A DNA stretch of 64,000 nucleotides from Stichopus chloronotus. Taxonomy: Eukaryota; Echinodermata; Holothuroidea; Aspidochirotida; Stichopodidae. The stretch covers positions 5,836,897 to 5,900,896 of the forward strand of contig SFZH01000008.1 in assembly GCA_021234535.1 (NCBI GenBank). The letters run 5' to 3'. The translations under genes and the position numbers were made by a program. Below the pieces are notes generated by a model. The model did no database searches. It saw nothing but the letters and a program-made list of their open reading frames with translations, and was not told where the DNA came from. Positions within the stretch are counted from its first letter, which is position 1. Each line of letters opens with the position of its first letter. Below, one piece after another: positions 48,676-60,662 of the stretch.

Positions 48676-51600
48676 TGCCTATCAAAATTATAATAACTCT
48701 TTGAAAGCACTTTGCATCTTGTCCTACTGCTTTTATGTGCAGGCCTTTCCTTGGAAATGCCATTCCATCAAAATAACCAAACAAAATAGCATTCTGTCTG
48801 TAACACTGATTCACATGTTAGATAAATGTGTATGTAAACAATATATCTGAGAGACAATGCCTTTCAATCATCAGAGCTTGTTTTTGACTCCATTTAAATT
48901 ACAGTGTGTCAGTTCAGGAAGTCTGAAGTTACTTGTATAGACAACAAACTTCTAGCTGGCCAATATTTTGCTCAATTTTAAGTTGTGCAGGGACAGTTAA
49001 GTATCATTTCTAATGTATCACCCATATATTAAATTCCCATTGAGAGAAAAGGAGTTTTGGCTGTCGGAAAAGGAGGCACAACATATATAAACAGTTAAAA
49101 CTATGAAGGCAATAGGGTACAAAGTTCTAATCTTGACTAAGTGTGTTTTGGATCTTAGATGGTCAAGAATTAGCAGCCTTGGAAAACCCAGCCACACCAG
49201 TCACAGAAACATTAGGTGATCTTAACTGGAGATAGGATTCTACCTGCTGAAGTGGACCAGTATCTAGATACATAGGAAATGCAATATGATATTAATGTGA
49301 GCTTCAATGTACCCACATGTTGAACAGCATAAACTTGCTATGATATTGAAAGGGGCTCATTGAGTTGATATCAGTAAAGATTGTGGTGATTTTGAAGGGT
49401 AAAAACACATGACAATACTTACAATTACCATAAGTTTTGACTGTTAATTGTACTGGTTGTGTGCATGTTAATATAGCACTAATATGACAACTGTCTGGTC
49501 ATGAATTTCTAAAACCAAATTGAATCGTTAATTACTCACTCAGTAATGTTCCATTGTATGTGAAACATTGGGATCCTCTTAGTATGACCATTTGTCTTTC
49601 GTATGTGAAAGAAACTCGACAGGTTTAGAAGAATTTCGTGACTTTCACAAAACAACTCAATGAGCCTTTTTAAGCTACTATTGTGGTAAACTGTTGCACT
49701 AGGGAGGTGGGTGGAAGGGGGGTGGTCAGTGGCCAATTTGTGACAAACTTTGATGACATTTTGTGTTTGGAAGTGTTGATAAAATTTCTCATAACCCCAT
49801 TTTTTAAAGACTTTCTTTTGGGTAAAAATGTAGAACAAATTCGTCCCTCAACATCTTGTAAATTCTCAAGATGGAGAAAACTCCATATGGTATGGTGCTG
49901 TGAGTATTTATTCCTTCAGTCTCTCCTGCAATTGGCCATCTGATGAAGCCAGTGTATCCAGTGTATCCAGCAGAAGGATGTTCCTCATATGAAGGCTGCA
50001 GTTCAGTGTTCAATTCTAGGAAGCATGATCAAGTGTATTGGAAGCAGACAGCCGTTTCTGATGCATGCTTGTGGTTTTGTATCGCAATAATCTGATTTCT
50101 TACATATGTTCTTTGATCGGACCTTCACACAAGGATAACTGGAGGGAAGCGTATCTGCAGAATGAGTTATGACCCAGAAATGAAGACTGCTGTCAAAAAA
50201 AAGAAAAGAGAAAAGAACTCATGAATGTTTATTAAATGGCATATAAACAAGAACTGTCGTTGTTTCACCGAAGGTAGAGAGACTAATGAATAATTTTCTT
50301 GTTTGTGCTGATAGGCAAGTATAGGCACTGAAGGCAAAATGTCCTCATCCTTGCAGTTTGAGTGCATCTTTGAAGAGCCCGAGGACCAATGACGAATACC
50401 AGGGGACAGAATCTTGCGACATTTTTTCATTCCCTTTTATAGCAAGGAGAGAAGCAAAGCTAGAGGAAATATGGAAACTAAATGTTTCTACTTTCTAAAT
50501 AGTTAACCTTACAAGGTGTAGGTTGTGATGTCTCTTGTTAAAGTGGATTCCTGTATGCCTGCTGTGAAAATGCTGTCCTGAACCCTGCCTGGCTTTTTCA
50601 TACAAAGTGTCTAATTGTTAAGAAAGATGAAAAATTGGGCTTATGTTGAAACTTTAGAGAAGAAATATGTGCTGGGAAAATCATAGAATTTCATCGTAGA
50701 ATCATCATCTGTGTTTGTGACAACCATTTTTGCCCGTGAATGTATCTTTTCTCATATCTTGTGGAATTGAAACATTGAAACTCTTTGCTTGGCTATTAGC
50801 ATCTTTCTTTGCAGTTGAGGGATCTAGGATATAGGGTCCCCAGGATTTCGTTCCGAAATGGAAAATTCTGTTTTCCACTCTCAAATTGAGTGTTTTTCTA
50901 TTTTCAACTTTCCCATTTCCATGAATTTCCATTTCAAACATAAATGGCTAAAACTTGAATGTGTCACAAATTGCTGCATACTTTCATATAAACCAAACTT
51001 TATGACATGCATATTTAACATTAAAATGTACAGATAGGTCTTGTTTGGAAGCATACCAAGGATCGCCCAAAGCCTTCTGAAAATTTACAATGTATCCTAA
51101 CACAGTTAGATGTGTACGGAAGAGCCTAACCACATCGGAATTATGTGCATATTTCATCACCCTTGAAAGAACAGCCGACTATTTGTAAGTTAAAGAATTC
51201 AAGTTATCTAGTCAAATGTATTCTACTGTTTTTTAGTCCCAGGGGCTTTAAATATTGAGATTGAAGGATGAATTTTTAGTAAGACAGGTTTGCTGAGGCA
51301 ACAGTTTATGCAGGAAACTTAAAACTGTAAAGCATGTACATTGTGTTAATTGCACTTTTTTCTTTCAAAATATCACATTTTAGAAAGTTTCCCTAAAATT
51401 AGCAAATTTCGTGAATTTCCGTAGTTCAAATTTCCTTGCTTTTCCACGATTTCCAGAAAATCCTGGAAAATTGGCGGCACTAAGGATAACAGTCTGTGTG
51501 CACTGCATGCATATGTACCATGTACTGTGGTCTGACAGTTTGTATCTCACTTTTTTTTAATGTGTCAAGATACAAGAGTCTGAAAGTGCACTGAAACCCA

Positions 51601-51873
51601 TTTGCACTCAACGTACTCGGGATTGTTCAACAGGCTGTTTTGCAAATTGCATTTAATATATTATGTTTGCATTATAAGGTACATATTGTGCCATGCCATA
51701 TATATGTAAAGACTTAATTCACATTGTCCAAGAATGTTGAATGTCAACTGCATTCGCCATTAATACTAAACTCTAGCTATAGCTAGGAGCATTCAGTGAC
51801 TATGTAATTGACCTGAGGTTATCATTAACTGAACTCAGGATCTACAAATTACACCACTCTGCTTCCTCCTTAA

Positions 51874-52198
51874 AGGGAAATAAGCCATTTGTTTTACAGA
51901 AAACAACCAAAAGTTTTTGTTTATGGACATGGAATGATAGATCATTCAGAATAAGCAAGGACAGTGGCCTTCGCTTCAAGAAATAAGTTTCTCACAGATA
52001 AAAATTCAGTTATTTGGTGCTCAAGAACAATTTGTTCACCCAACCTTTTCGAAGTTCAAGTTATTCATCATGTGCATAATGTTTAGAGGAGATGAAACTT
52101 TTGCAGATGTTTATCGATGAGACTGACTGGTTCAATAATGTTTGAAGATATTTTCTTTGACATGAAATGTTGGTGTATTCTAAATGCCCTATTTCCCT
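51874..52198 (-). mobile_element. TTAA-flanked miniature inverted-repeat transposon (325 bp), inverted copy
   Basis: Same family as 22494-22839 in opposite orientation (TAATTTGTTCACC-like and GATGATGCATCTTCTG-like blocks appear as complements). Ends AGGGAAATAAGCCATTT and AAATGCCCTATTTCCCT, with TTAA at 51870-51873 and 52199-52202. Confidence 0.85.
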
Positions 52199-55188
52199 TT
52201 AATAGAGGACATCTTTTTCATGTAAAGTACTTGTAAGGATGTCAAGTAACAGCCACATGTGTACGTGACTTGAATAGCAGTAATTGTAGTTCATTGGTTA
52301 ACACAAATCACTTGATTATAAACACATGATAATAGAAACCCTGAAGAGTGCTACCATTCAAGTCCAATGTAGTTGTTTGCAGTCTTTAAGTATGTGTCTT
52401 AATTGCAATCTTGTCACAGATTGTATTTGAGATGTTTACAAGTGGGTTTATTTTGAGCTTTAGTGAGCTTATACTGTCATATAATTTGTGTTATGTATGT
52501 AATATCTGCCAGCAAATATTACTTTCATACCCTAATCACACAACCATTTTTGTTCATTGAGAGTTTTCTCAAGCGACACCATGTCTACTTTCAATTAAAA
52601 GAAGCTGTTTTTACCAACTCATTAACAAACTTTTGTGGACGTAAGAAGCAGTCTAGAGTTGTGCCGTAATTGCAGCACTTGAAAGTCAGACAGAATTTTC
52701 TTCTCATCTTTTAAAATGGGAGTTTTTGAAAATTAGTATTTGAGTTAATTGAAAAAATGACATTTTGCCTCCCTAAATACATCCTACACAGCTACAGTGG
52801 TGAACTCACTGTTTAATGCTGACATTGACTGCTCCACCTTTGGCATTATCCTAAAAGCAGTAATCAGGTTTTGGGAATGCTAAAATTTAGTTTCTCTCCT
52901 GACTTACCTGTCTCCACACAACTGTTGCATTTGCACTAGCATTCAATAAATAGCTGGTAACACTTAACATTGCCTCTACCTTCACTCTTATCCAACGTAG
53001 ACTACTGCCTCCTGCCCAAACTATCACCTCAATGTGTTAATTACTTGAGTATCCTTGTGTCGTTTCATCTTTTTGACATCTGGATTACCCGTTTACGAAC
53101 CATACATGTTTCTTTGCTGGTTATCTTATTAGATGTGGTAAAACTTTTCTGTGAGTCTTTCCAATCAGAAATGATCCCATTTAAGGAGAGTCTTGAGAGA
53201 TAGGCTTATAGTGATTAAAGTCATGTAACTTGTCACCAAACAGGTACTTATGTATGAGCAATCTCATATGATGCAGGTCAAAGGTTTTGAAATTCTGTAT
53301 TTTTCTTCTGTCTTTAGATTATCAATGACAAATATTACAATTTAATCATTCTGAATCTGAAATAAACAGAATATGTCCTATTGTGCCAGGTATGCTGCTG
53401 ACAAAAATGTTATTGATGAACACTGATATGTTTTGGAGACATAGAGTGTAACTGAAAATGCATCCCTGTCCCCTCCTGCTTAATTTACCACCTAATATTG
53501 ATTGTTCTGTGAGAATTTCATCTCTGTTAATCTGGGTGTATCTTTGTAATAGCTTGTATACATTGGGAGGTTCAGGAAGGGGCTGGGAGAGGGAGGATTG
53601 GAGAGAAGGGTGCAATGGAAAGCAAGGAGAGGGGGAGCATATGTATTTAGGGTCTGTTCTGTTATGGTTGGTTGTAACGCAAGTGTCCTTTTTGTGTATA
53701 TTGTAGCATATTGCAGCTATGCTCAGCCTTATCATATTGTTTAGAGGCTGGCAGGAAGTTACAAGGAGAGTAATGGTGAGGTTGATTTATTCCACTGTTC
53801 GACTTCTTTTACTCTTTCTTGACAGATGCTGAAGAGCATATTAAGTTCTCTGTCATGTACTTCACTTGCACCATAGTGCCCCAAGGACGTTCTCAGAAGG
53901 TTGTGAACAGCTTTTTAAGTAGCTTGTTGCATCTTGAGGCAATCTGTTTACGACAAAATGTTGGCAAGAACTTCACTATTTTATGATCATATTTATTTCA
54001 GAAGGTTTCCTCTGTTGTAGTAAGTGCCCCTTTTAATAACATAAAACCCTCTTGCCATGGAGGGGTTTATAAGCATATTGTGTTGTGTTGAATTTGATGA
54101 CGTATGTCAGTATTAATTTCATTCATTGTGCAGTTGTGATCAAAACAAAGAAAAGAAAGTAATGTTACTATTTTGGCCTTACCTACCTCACCACATTTTA
54201 AGACCAGTGAGTTTTTATTATTCTGGAAAAAGTTGTGTAAGATTGTACTCCTTCAAGTTAAAAAAAAAAAGCGGAAGTTGTTTGCTGCTGATGACTTTAC
54301 TTTTTATCATGTCCTCTTGAAAATCTTGTTTATGTTATTAATTTTTATTTGTGAAACAATCGCACACATTGTGAGAGGTAGAAAATGGGATTTTTTAATT
54401 TGTAGTAAAGTGGAGAAAATGTTACAATAGCAAGTATGGAGCACTTTTTCATTATGACTAACCCAGAGATAAAGTGGAAGGTGAAAGCAGCCTTCATAAG
54501 TCAAGTCAGTGAAGAGAATGAAAAGGGGATGTGTGAATGAGAGAAAAAAAAATGTGGAAATGTAATTATGGAAGGTACAGGTAGTTGTCATGAACAGTTT
54601 TTTAAGATTTTTATTTCTTTTTCTGATTTTTGTTAGATTTTCTAGGTGGAATATTCATGAATATTTTAGTGAGAACAGTTTAAGTCATGGCTTTGGTAAC
54701 ATGTCTTCCTGTGTAAACCGCCGTGCATTGTTGAGCTCATTCTAAAGAAGTTTCATATTTTTCATCTAATATGTATTAGTTTGACGTTGTTGATCACACG
54801 ACCAGGTTAATCTTCATAAACAATTTAGTGGCAGCTCTACATGCATGGAAACATTTCTCCACCATTTCAATATCACGTTTAACATTTGTCTGCCCTTTAT
54901 GAGGTGGATTGTTTTGGAGTCTTTTGAAGTAAACTGGGATATTTCTTGTGTGGACAATATTTATTGAATTTACGAGCCAAGAGATTCCATAATTTCTGCA
55001 TGCCTGCCTGCTTGCCTGTCGACCATAAGTTGTATGGAGCCTCTCATTCCTTAAGGGCTTTCTAAAGAATGAATTAATTAAAAACTGACAAGGGTATAGA
55101 GAAAAGTCTTAAAGGCCAGCGGTCTGAATTTTAATAACCAATTTGGGAGATGTTTTTCAGCTTGTTCTTGTTTCTTTTATCTACTCAG

Positions 55189-55316
55189 ACCCCAGACAGG
55201 CTCCATCTTTCTTTACAATCGTAAGAGGGTGAAGTTCCGACATGATGGATTCGTTTGGAAGAAGAGGAAAGAGAGGAATAGTACCAGAGAGGATCATATG
55301 AAATTGAAAGTCAAAG
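55189..55316 (+). CDS. CAMTA: CAMTA exon: core of the CG-1 domain
   Basis: Second coding exon of the same CAMTA gene. The 128-bp exon begins with one base completing Arg (AG|A, in phase with the exon at 32793) and ends with one base of Gly. It reads PQTGSIFLYNRKRVKFRHDG, then FVWKKRKERNS, then TREDHMKLKVK. Family knowledge: vertebrate CAMTA has PQNGSxILYNRKKVKYRKDG, then WKKRKDGKT, then TREDHMKLKVQG, so the match is nearly colinear without gaps. The basic clusters NRKRVK and WKKRKER lie where the CG-1 domain has its DNA-binding and nuclear-localisation residues. The DGK of vertebrates is ERN here. The acceptor is cttgtttcttttatctactc|AG at 55187-55188 and the donor is CAAAG|GTGAAG at 55317. 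The following family segment (ECLYGCYVHSS) was not seen before the window ends. Confidence 0.97.
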
Positions 55317-57640
55317 GTGAAGAGGTATGTGGAGCTTCTTCTGTTATACCTCACTTTTTGTTGTGACCTTAGTGTTGACCAGATTTTTTATAAGAAAATG
55401 AAGAAGTTACAGCACTTTGACTTATTGATTTTGAAAATCCCCTCCCAAAAATGTTCTTACAGAGGGATTTCCCTCCCAGGTTCAGTTCCTTTGCGCGAAC
55501 ACTGCAACATATGCGACCAAATTTTTTTGCAGATGCAATCATGTGTCAACATACACACTTGCCATTCGCAGCCTTGAAATTTAATGACAACTCACCACTC
55601 AGCAATAAATTTTTAGTCAGGTGATGACTGTACATTACCTACAAATTATTTTGTCACACAAAATCATTGAAAAGTTGTTTTGTTTTGTTGAAACTTTCTC
55701 CAGAAATACAAATTCGCTGCCACTGCTGCTTATACACACAAACAACTTTCCTGATGCAAGGTCTATGGGTCAGTCAACACACACTACTGTATGTTCATCG
55801 TATAATAATTTCGTCGCTCAGAGCAAACAAATCACTCTACTCTTTCAACGGGAAAATTTCAGCTGTTGTTCGATGACGCCACGTCAGTTCCAAGAGGAGC
55901 AAGCTGTCTTTTCCCCACCCCAAAGACCCCAATGTGGAATGACTGACAGTCTTGAAGTGAGTGATGTTGTGTACAAGTTCATAGATTGATTCGTTGACCT
56001 TCCTGCTATTTTTGACAGCCAATCATGAGCTTATAATGCAAGCAGCAGGCAGGACTTACTTTCATGATTAGATGCAAGGCCAGGATGTTGCTGATGGTGC
56101 GTAACGGGAATTCCCAATCAAACCTAGGTAGTTATGTGAATGAGATTTTCTTTATTAATAAGATCAATTCAGATCTGTAAAGGAGTTACTGTTTTTGCAA
56201 TCCATAGCAGGATTAGCACGGGGAATCTTTTCTGCCACTGAAGTGCACCCCATCACAGGCATTTACCTTTGCGTTCTGTGGTTTCAGTAGATGTTCCAGC
56301 TTATTGTTGTAGTCACTATAAGCTCATCAATTGAGTTATGAATGAAACTGGATCACATGGGATGGCTAAAGCAGCAGGAAAATTTAAAAATTTTACAAAT
56401 GCCACAGATGTAGGAGACAGTGAAGGTCAACATTTTAAAACACAAAATTGCTAATGACTCAAAAACGAAAGAAGATACAGACTTAACCTTTCATGGTGGA
56501 TTTTCAAAAAGTGTTTTGACTATGATCTTCCCATCTCTGCAATTTCTGTGTTGATCCAACAAATGATCCAACAAAGTTATGATTATTTGTACCAGTTCCA
56601 CAAAATTTTCCCTTACAACACTTTTGAGATGTAAAATATTTGGTTGGGATTGTTCTAAGGGGGGGGGGGGGGGTGAATATGGTGATAATGAACATGGTTT
56701 AACATAGACCAATCAGCAGCAGTTCAGCTCTATGTAAAGGCCACTGACCTATGCTCAAATACTGTAGAAAGCAATTTTCAAACATTTCAACTGTTTCATT
56801 TCCATTTTGTTTTTGATGTCCAGCTCCAACCAAGCTGACTTCCATAAACTTTGGCCTGTGTAGCGTGTTTGATCATTAATAGCCTAGTGTTACAAACCTG
56901 TTTTTCTTTGTATTTTGGTTGCTCCGTTATAGACTACTGGGTGGATCTATGCAAAATGTTATTGTAAACATTGCAAGGCTTTGTTAACATAACAAAAGAT
57001 TGCAAGTTTTTTTTTAACATAACATACATGAAACTACACTACATTGGCAGGCCTTTGATGTTTTAATTTTAGACATCAGCACAGTACATCGTCTATAGCT
57101 ATGATGGCCAATGTCTTAGATTGCTTGTCACGTCACGTGAAAATAGCAACCAATCATGTTTTGAAAAACAGTAAATCTTCACTTCACTGTTCATAATCTT
57201 CACTCCAAAGTGTTATCAGTAAATACTAGCTCCACCTAGGTATCACTTTTTCAACATTTTTACTTCAATTTTATTGACCCTGTTCTTCAGCGTAAGAACC
57301 CAGCTGGAGTAACGTTGCACACATGTCTTCACAACTTGCAAAGAGTGGCATGCAGAAGCTGGATCTGGTCACAGTCGCTGTTTTCATCGTTAGTTGTTGC
57401 ACAGTTTTGCCCGATTTGTGCATTTGTGTGGGTTACAACTACAGATAGCAATGTATCTTGATTGTCAAGGTATTGGCATTCACATTAACTTTTGTAAAAC
57501 AGGCCTTTGTAACATTAGAGCTAACATGGAACTAAATGGATTATTTGTTGAAGTTCAACCAAATATCAAAGGTAAATTGTATCCCCATTTTGCCTAGGCC
57601 TCGCTGTAATAACCTATAGTTATGCTTTCCTTCTGACAAA

Positions 57641-58156
57641 ATTGATACAACCTCAGTTACAATCAGCAAAATAGGGGTTGGGGTTTGCAGCTATGTGATA
57701 AATTGAGCTAAGGTTTTCAAACCAATATGTTCAACAATAGAGAAAAAACCTGTGACAATAACGGTGCAGATCTGATGAAGTAACCAAATAAGCCACTTTG
57801 TACTTAGATGAATGCATGGGGCTAAAGAAACATAGAAAGATGAGCCCTCAGGAAGCATGCTAAAACAAAAGATGAAAATGGCGCTGTGAAAATGATATCT
57901 AAAAGTAACTATTTTTATTCCTACATAGCTGAGTTGTTCTTCTGTAGTTAACTTTCATTTAGTATAATGCACAGATACTTTGCTCTTCAATTATATTAAG
58001 TTAGTTAAACAAAATAGGCAGTAGGCCTAGCCTGTATGGTGTGCATGACTCATCATAATGCAAAATGACTGCTTTATCAACTATAAGACAGTAGCTGCCA
58101 CTGTGTACCAGGCTAACCATGATCATTTACGGGGGTGAATACATTGACTTTCAGAA
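57641..58156 (+). repeat. Dispersed repeat F, copy 2
   Basis: Second copy of the repeat at 31651-32232, same orientation, shorter by about 66 bp through deletions. No terminal repeats or ORF seen. Confidence 0.7.
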
Positions 58157-59984
58157 GTCTTGAGTTTTGTTTTCTCGTGAGATATTGAAATGAAACATTT
58201 TTAAGATATATTTGTAATTTGTTATTGGTCCGTTTTGATGTTGCTATGTATGCCTAAGTATTAACACTACCTTTGAAGTAAAAAGAAGTGTTTGTTTGTT
58301 TGAGACAGTACCGATAATTTTTGGCAGTATTACTAGGTATTTAACAGTAGTGGTGCTCACATGAACAGATCAGCAGCCGGTTACTGTGAATAGCAGCACT
58401 ATGAATAGAGGTAGTCTGTGGGATCCGGGATCCCGCCCAATCCTCTTCTCTGGTCTTGTTAAGTTTTCACAAAATGAAAGTAAGTTGTTCAAGAGTCTTA
58501 ACATGTTGCATCCTCAAAACTGGATCCCTCAGAATGTTAGAAATTTGTCAAAAACAGAACCAAATGAGTTCATCGGTATGTGTCTTAGAGAATGGGACAC
58601 CAAATACCCCATGTGTTTGGCACCCATACAAAGAAACTTGCATGCTAGTAAACTTGATGTAAAATTCACTATACATTATGTTTTGCTCAGGTCTACATGG
58701 AATTATCAATTAAGTAAGCTACATTTGTCACGTAAACTTAACATTTATCTTTAGGTAGTAATAAATGTAGTGTATGTATGGAAACCATTATATGTGATCC
58801 CTGCAAATTTAGAGCTACAGTACATCTCTGTGCTTTGTGTTTGTCACATGCAATCCTGTCCGGTGATTTCAACAACAAATTTAGTCCGCTTATGTCATCA
58901 TTCATGGTTGAGTTGAAGTTTCTACGTAAAAGTCAAACTGTCTGCTTTGGCAACCTATTCCACTATCTTATGGCTTGCGTATGTGTGTGTAGCAGGAATG
59001 AGGGAGAGAAAGAGATACAGAGATTTGAAATCAAATATAGAGCACAGAGAAGTCAATCTACTTTTCTCATAGCTGGACGATGGATCAGGGCTCTTCGGCG
59101 AATTGGTGGAATTAGAACGACTGCTGTTCCCCGAAGGATGTGCCAGTTGGCATTTTGAGGAGCTTCCATTATCCTGGCAGGGAAGTCTCAATGAGAATCG
59201 AGATGACAAACACAGTGGGACTCTTCTTATGCAGTTAAAGCTGCAATGAATGGTCGCAATGTTAAAGCACATACTAAATTGTTGATTTAATTTTGGGATA
59301 AGTAATTTCTAGTTTTCTCTGGAAATAAACAGTCTCTATGTGCTCTTGCTTTGGCTCAGAGTGCTAATGAAAAAACAAAAAAACAGAACTAGGCAACTAA
59401 GAAATAAGGTTGCTTTAGAGAATTAAAGTTGCACAAAAAGAGAAGAGAAACGTTAATTTTTAGTTTCTTTCTTGCCAGTGAGTTTCCATTTTGACAACAA
59501 AATGGCTATGACGTTGTTCCGGTTAAGAATTATTTTAAAACGTGAGATGTTCATGTGATGTTTATATGTGTTTTTCCTGCTGTACAAGTGTGTGGGATGT
59601 TAAGTTTTTTCTGCACTTGGGTACTCTTTTATAGCCCTAGGAAATACCATACAGGCAGACAGTGATAAAGTGAGTAAACTGATAAACTAAGAAGAACACT
59701 GAAGACTATTGTGAGAAAGATTAAGCATTGTTCTGACTTTTCAGGGAGGGCATGTTGGGGCAAAGATGGCACAGATAACTATGGAAGATCTTTCTCACAA
59801 TTGCATATCTCCCTTTTAAGTGTTTTGGTGAGGTTTCATTTATCAACACCCTGTCTTCACACAACCAGTGCTGTATACCTCAGCACTGTGCTATAGTTAT
59901 GATGACTGGTAACCTTTTGTTACTGCCTTCAGGATGCGTGGTGATGGTCTGATCCTAGAAGAAAACACTCTGTGTATCATTTGG

Positions 59985-60662
59985 GGGGATATCCCTATGT
60001 TCCGACATCTCTGTGTTTCGACAGCCCTGTATTCCGACGTCTCTATGTTTCGACAGCCCTGTATTCCGACGTCTCTATGTTTCGACAGCCCTGTATTCCG
60101 GCATCTCTATGTTCCGACAACCCTATATGTCGACGTTTCAATATTCCGACATCTCTACGTTTCGACGTCTCTATATTCCGACAAAAGTTTACATTGGCAC
60201 CAAGAAAAGAATACTTTGCCGCCAGAAATAATGTACTTGGGCGCCGGAAAAGTACTTTGGCGCCGACCAAAATGTTCATTGGCGACGAGAAGAAACGTAC
60301 TTGAGCACCAAAGTACCTTTTTCATCGGCGCCAATGTTCATTTTAACAGCGCTGAAGTACAATTTTTGGGCGGCGCCAAAATACACTCTTCATCGACGCC
60401 AAAGCGCTAATGTACATTTGGCGCCGAAGTACACTTCTTATCGGCGCCGAAGTAAATCATTTGTCGAAGCATAGAGATGTCGGAACATAGAGAAGTCGGT
60501 ATACAGAGTTGTCGGTATATAGAGATGTCGAAATATAGATACGTAAATGAAGTCTCTATATTCCGAGGTCTCTATGTTCCGACAAAAAATGTACTTAGGT
60601 GCCGATTTGTCGGAACATAGAGATGTCGGAACATAGAGATATCGAAACATAGAGATGTAACC
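59985..60662. mobile_element. Foldback element with tandem-repeat arms and GGCGCC-rich core
   Basis: The left arm (to about 60184) is a 16-bp tandem array, CGACRTCTCTATGTTY. The right arm (60461-60660) is the inverse array, GGAACATAGAGATGTC. The core (60185-60460) is a second degenerate array of about 22 bp around GGCGCC with ACTTTGGCGCCGA-like units. ATCATTTGG occurs immediately outside both ends (59976-59984 and 60663-60671), a 9-bp target duplication. Arms built of short tandem repeats are known from Drosophila FB and sea-urchin TU foldback elements. Open frames here are translated repeat. No transposase. Confidence 0.85.

Larger units (their letters stand above)
32861..55188 (+). other. 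CAMTA: CAMTA intron splitting the CG-1 domain (22.3 kb)
   Basis: Bounded by a GTGCG donor and a pyrimidine-rich AG acceptor, phase 2. It contains the DIRS nest at 38361-40031, a DIRS-like ITR pair at 40672-40922, several dispersed repeats, a CRE-like array at 48551-48615 and a TTAA miniature element at 51874-52198. Stretches 34551-38360, 41469-47689, 48671-51869 and 52203-55188 show no recognisable gene. They hold polypurine blocks at about 44816-44960 and 53570-53640 and a triple 10-bp repeat (agatttgatc) near 37461-37485. Confidence 0.9.

Noticed and set aside
56104..56125. GGGAATTCCCAATCAAACC, resembling the family B right end
   Set aside because: Only the GAATTCCCAA core matches, with no flanking ITR sequence.
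59934..60410. 158-codon frame rich in FRHLYVSTALYSD-type repeats
   Set aside because: It is the translated tandem arms of the foldback element; similar repeats appear in other frames and on the other strand.
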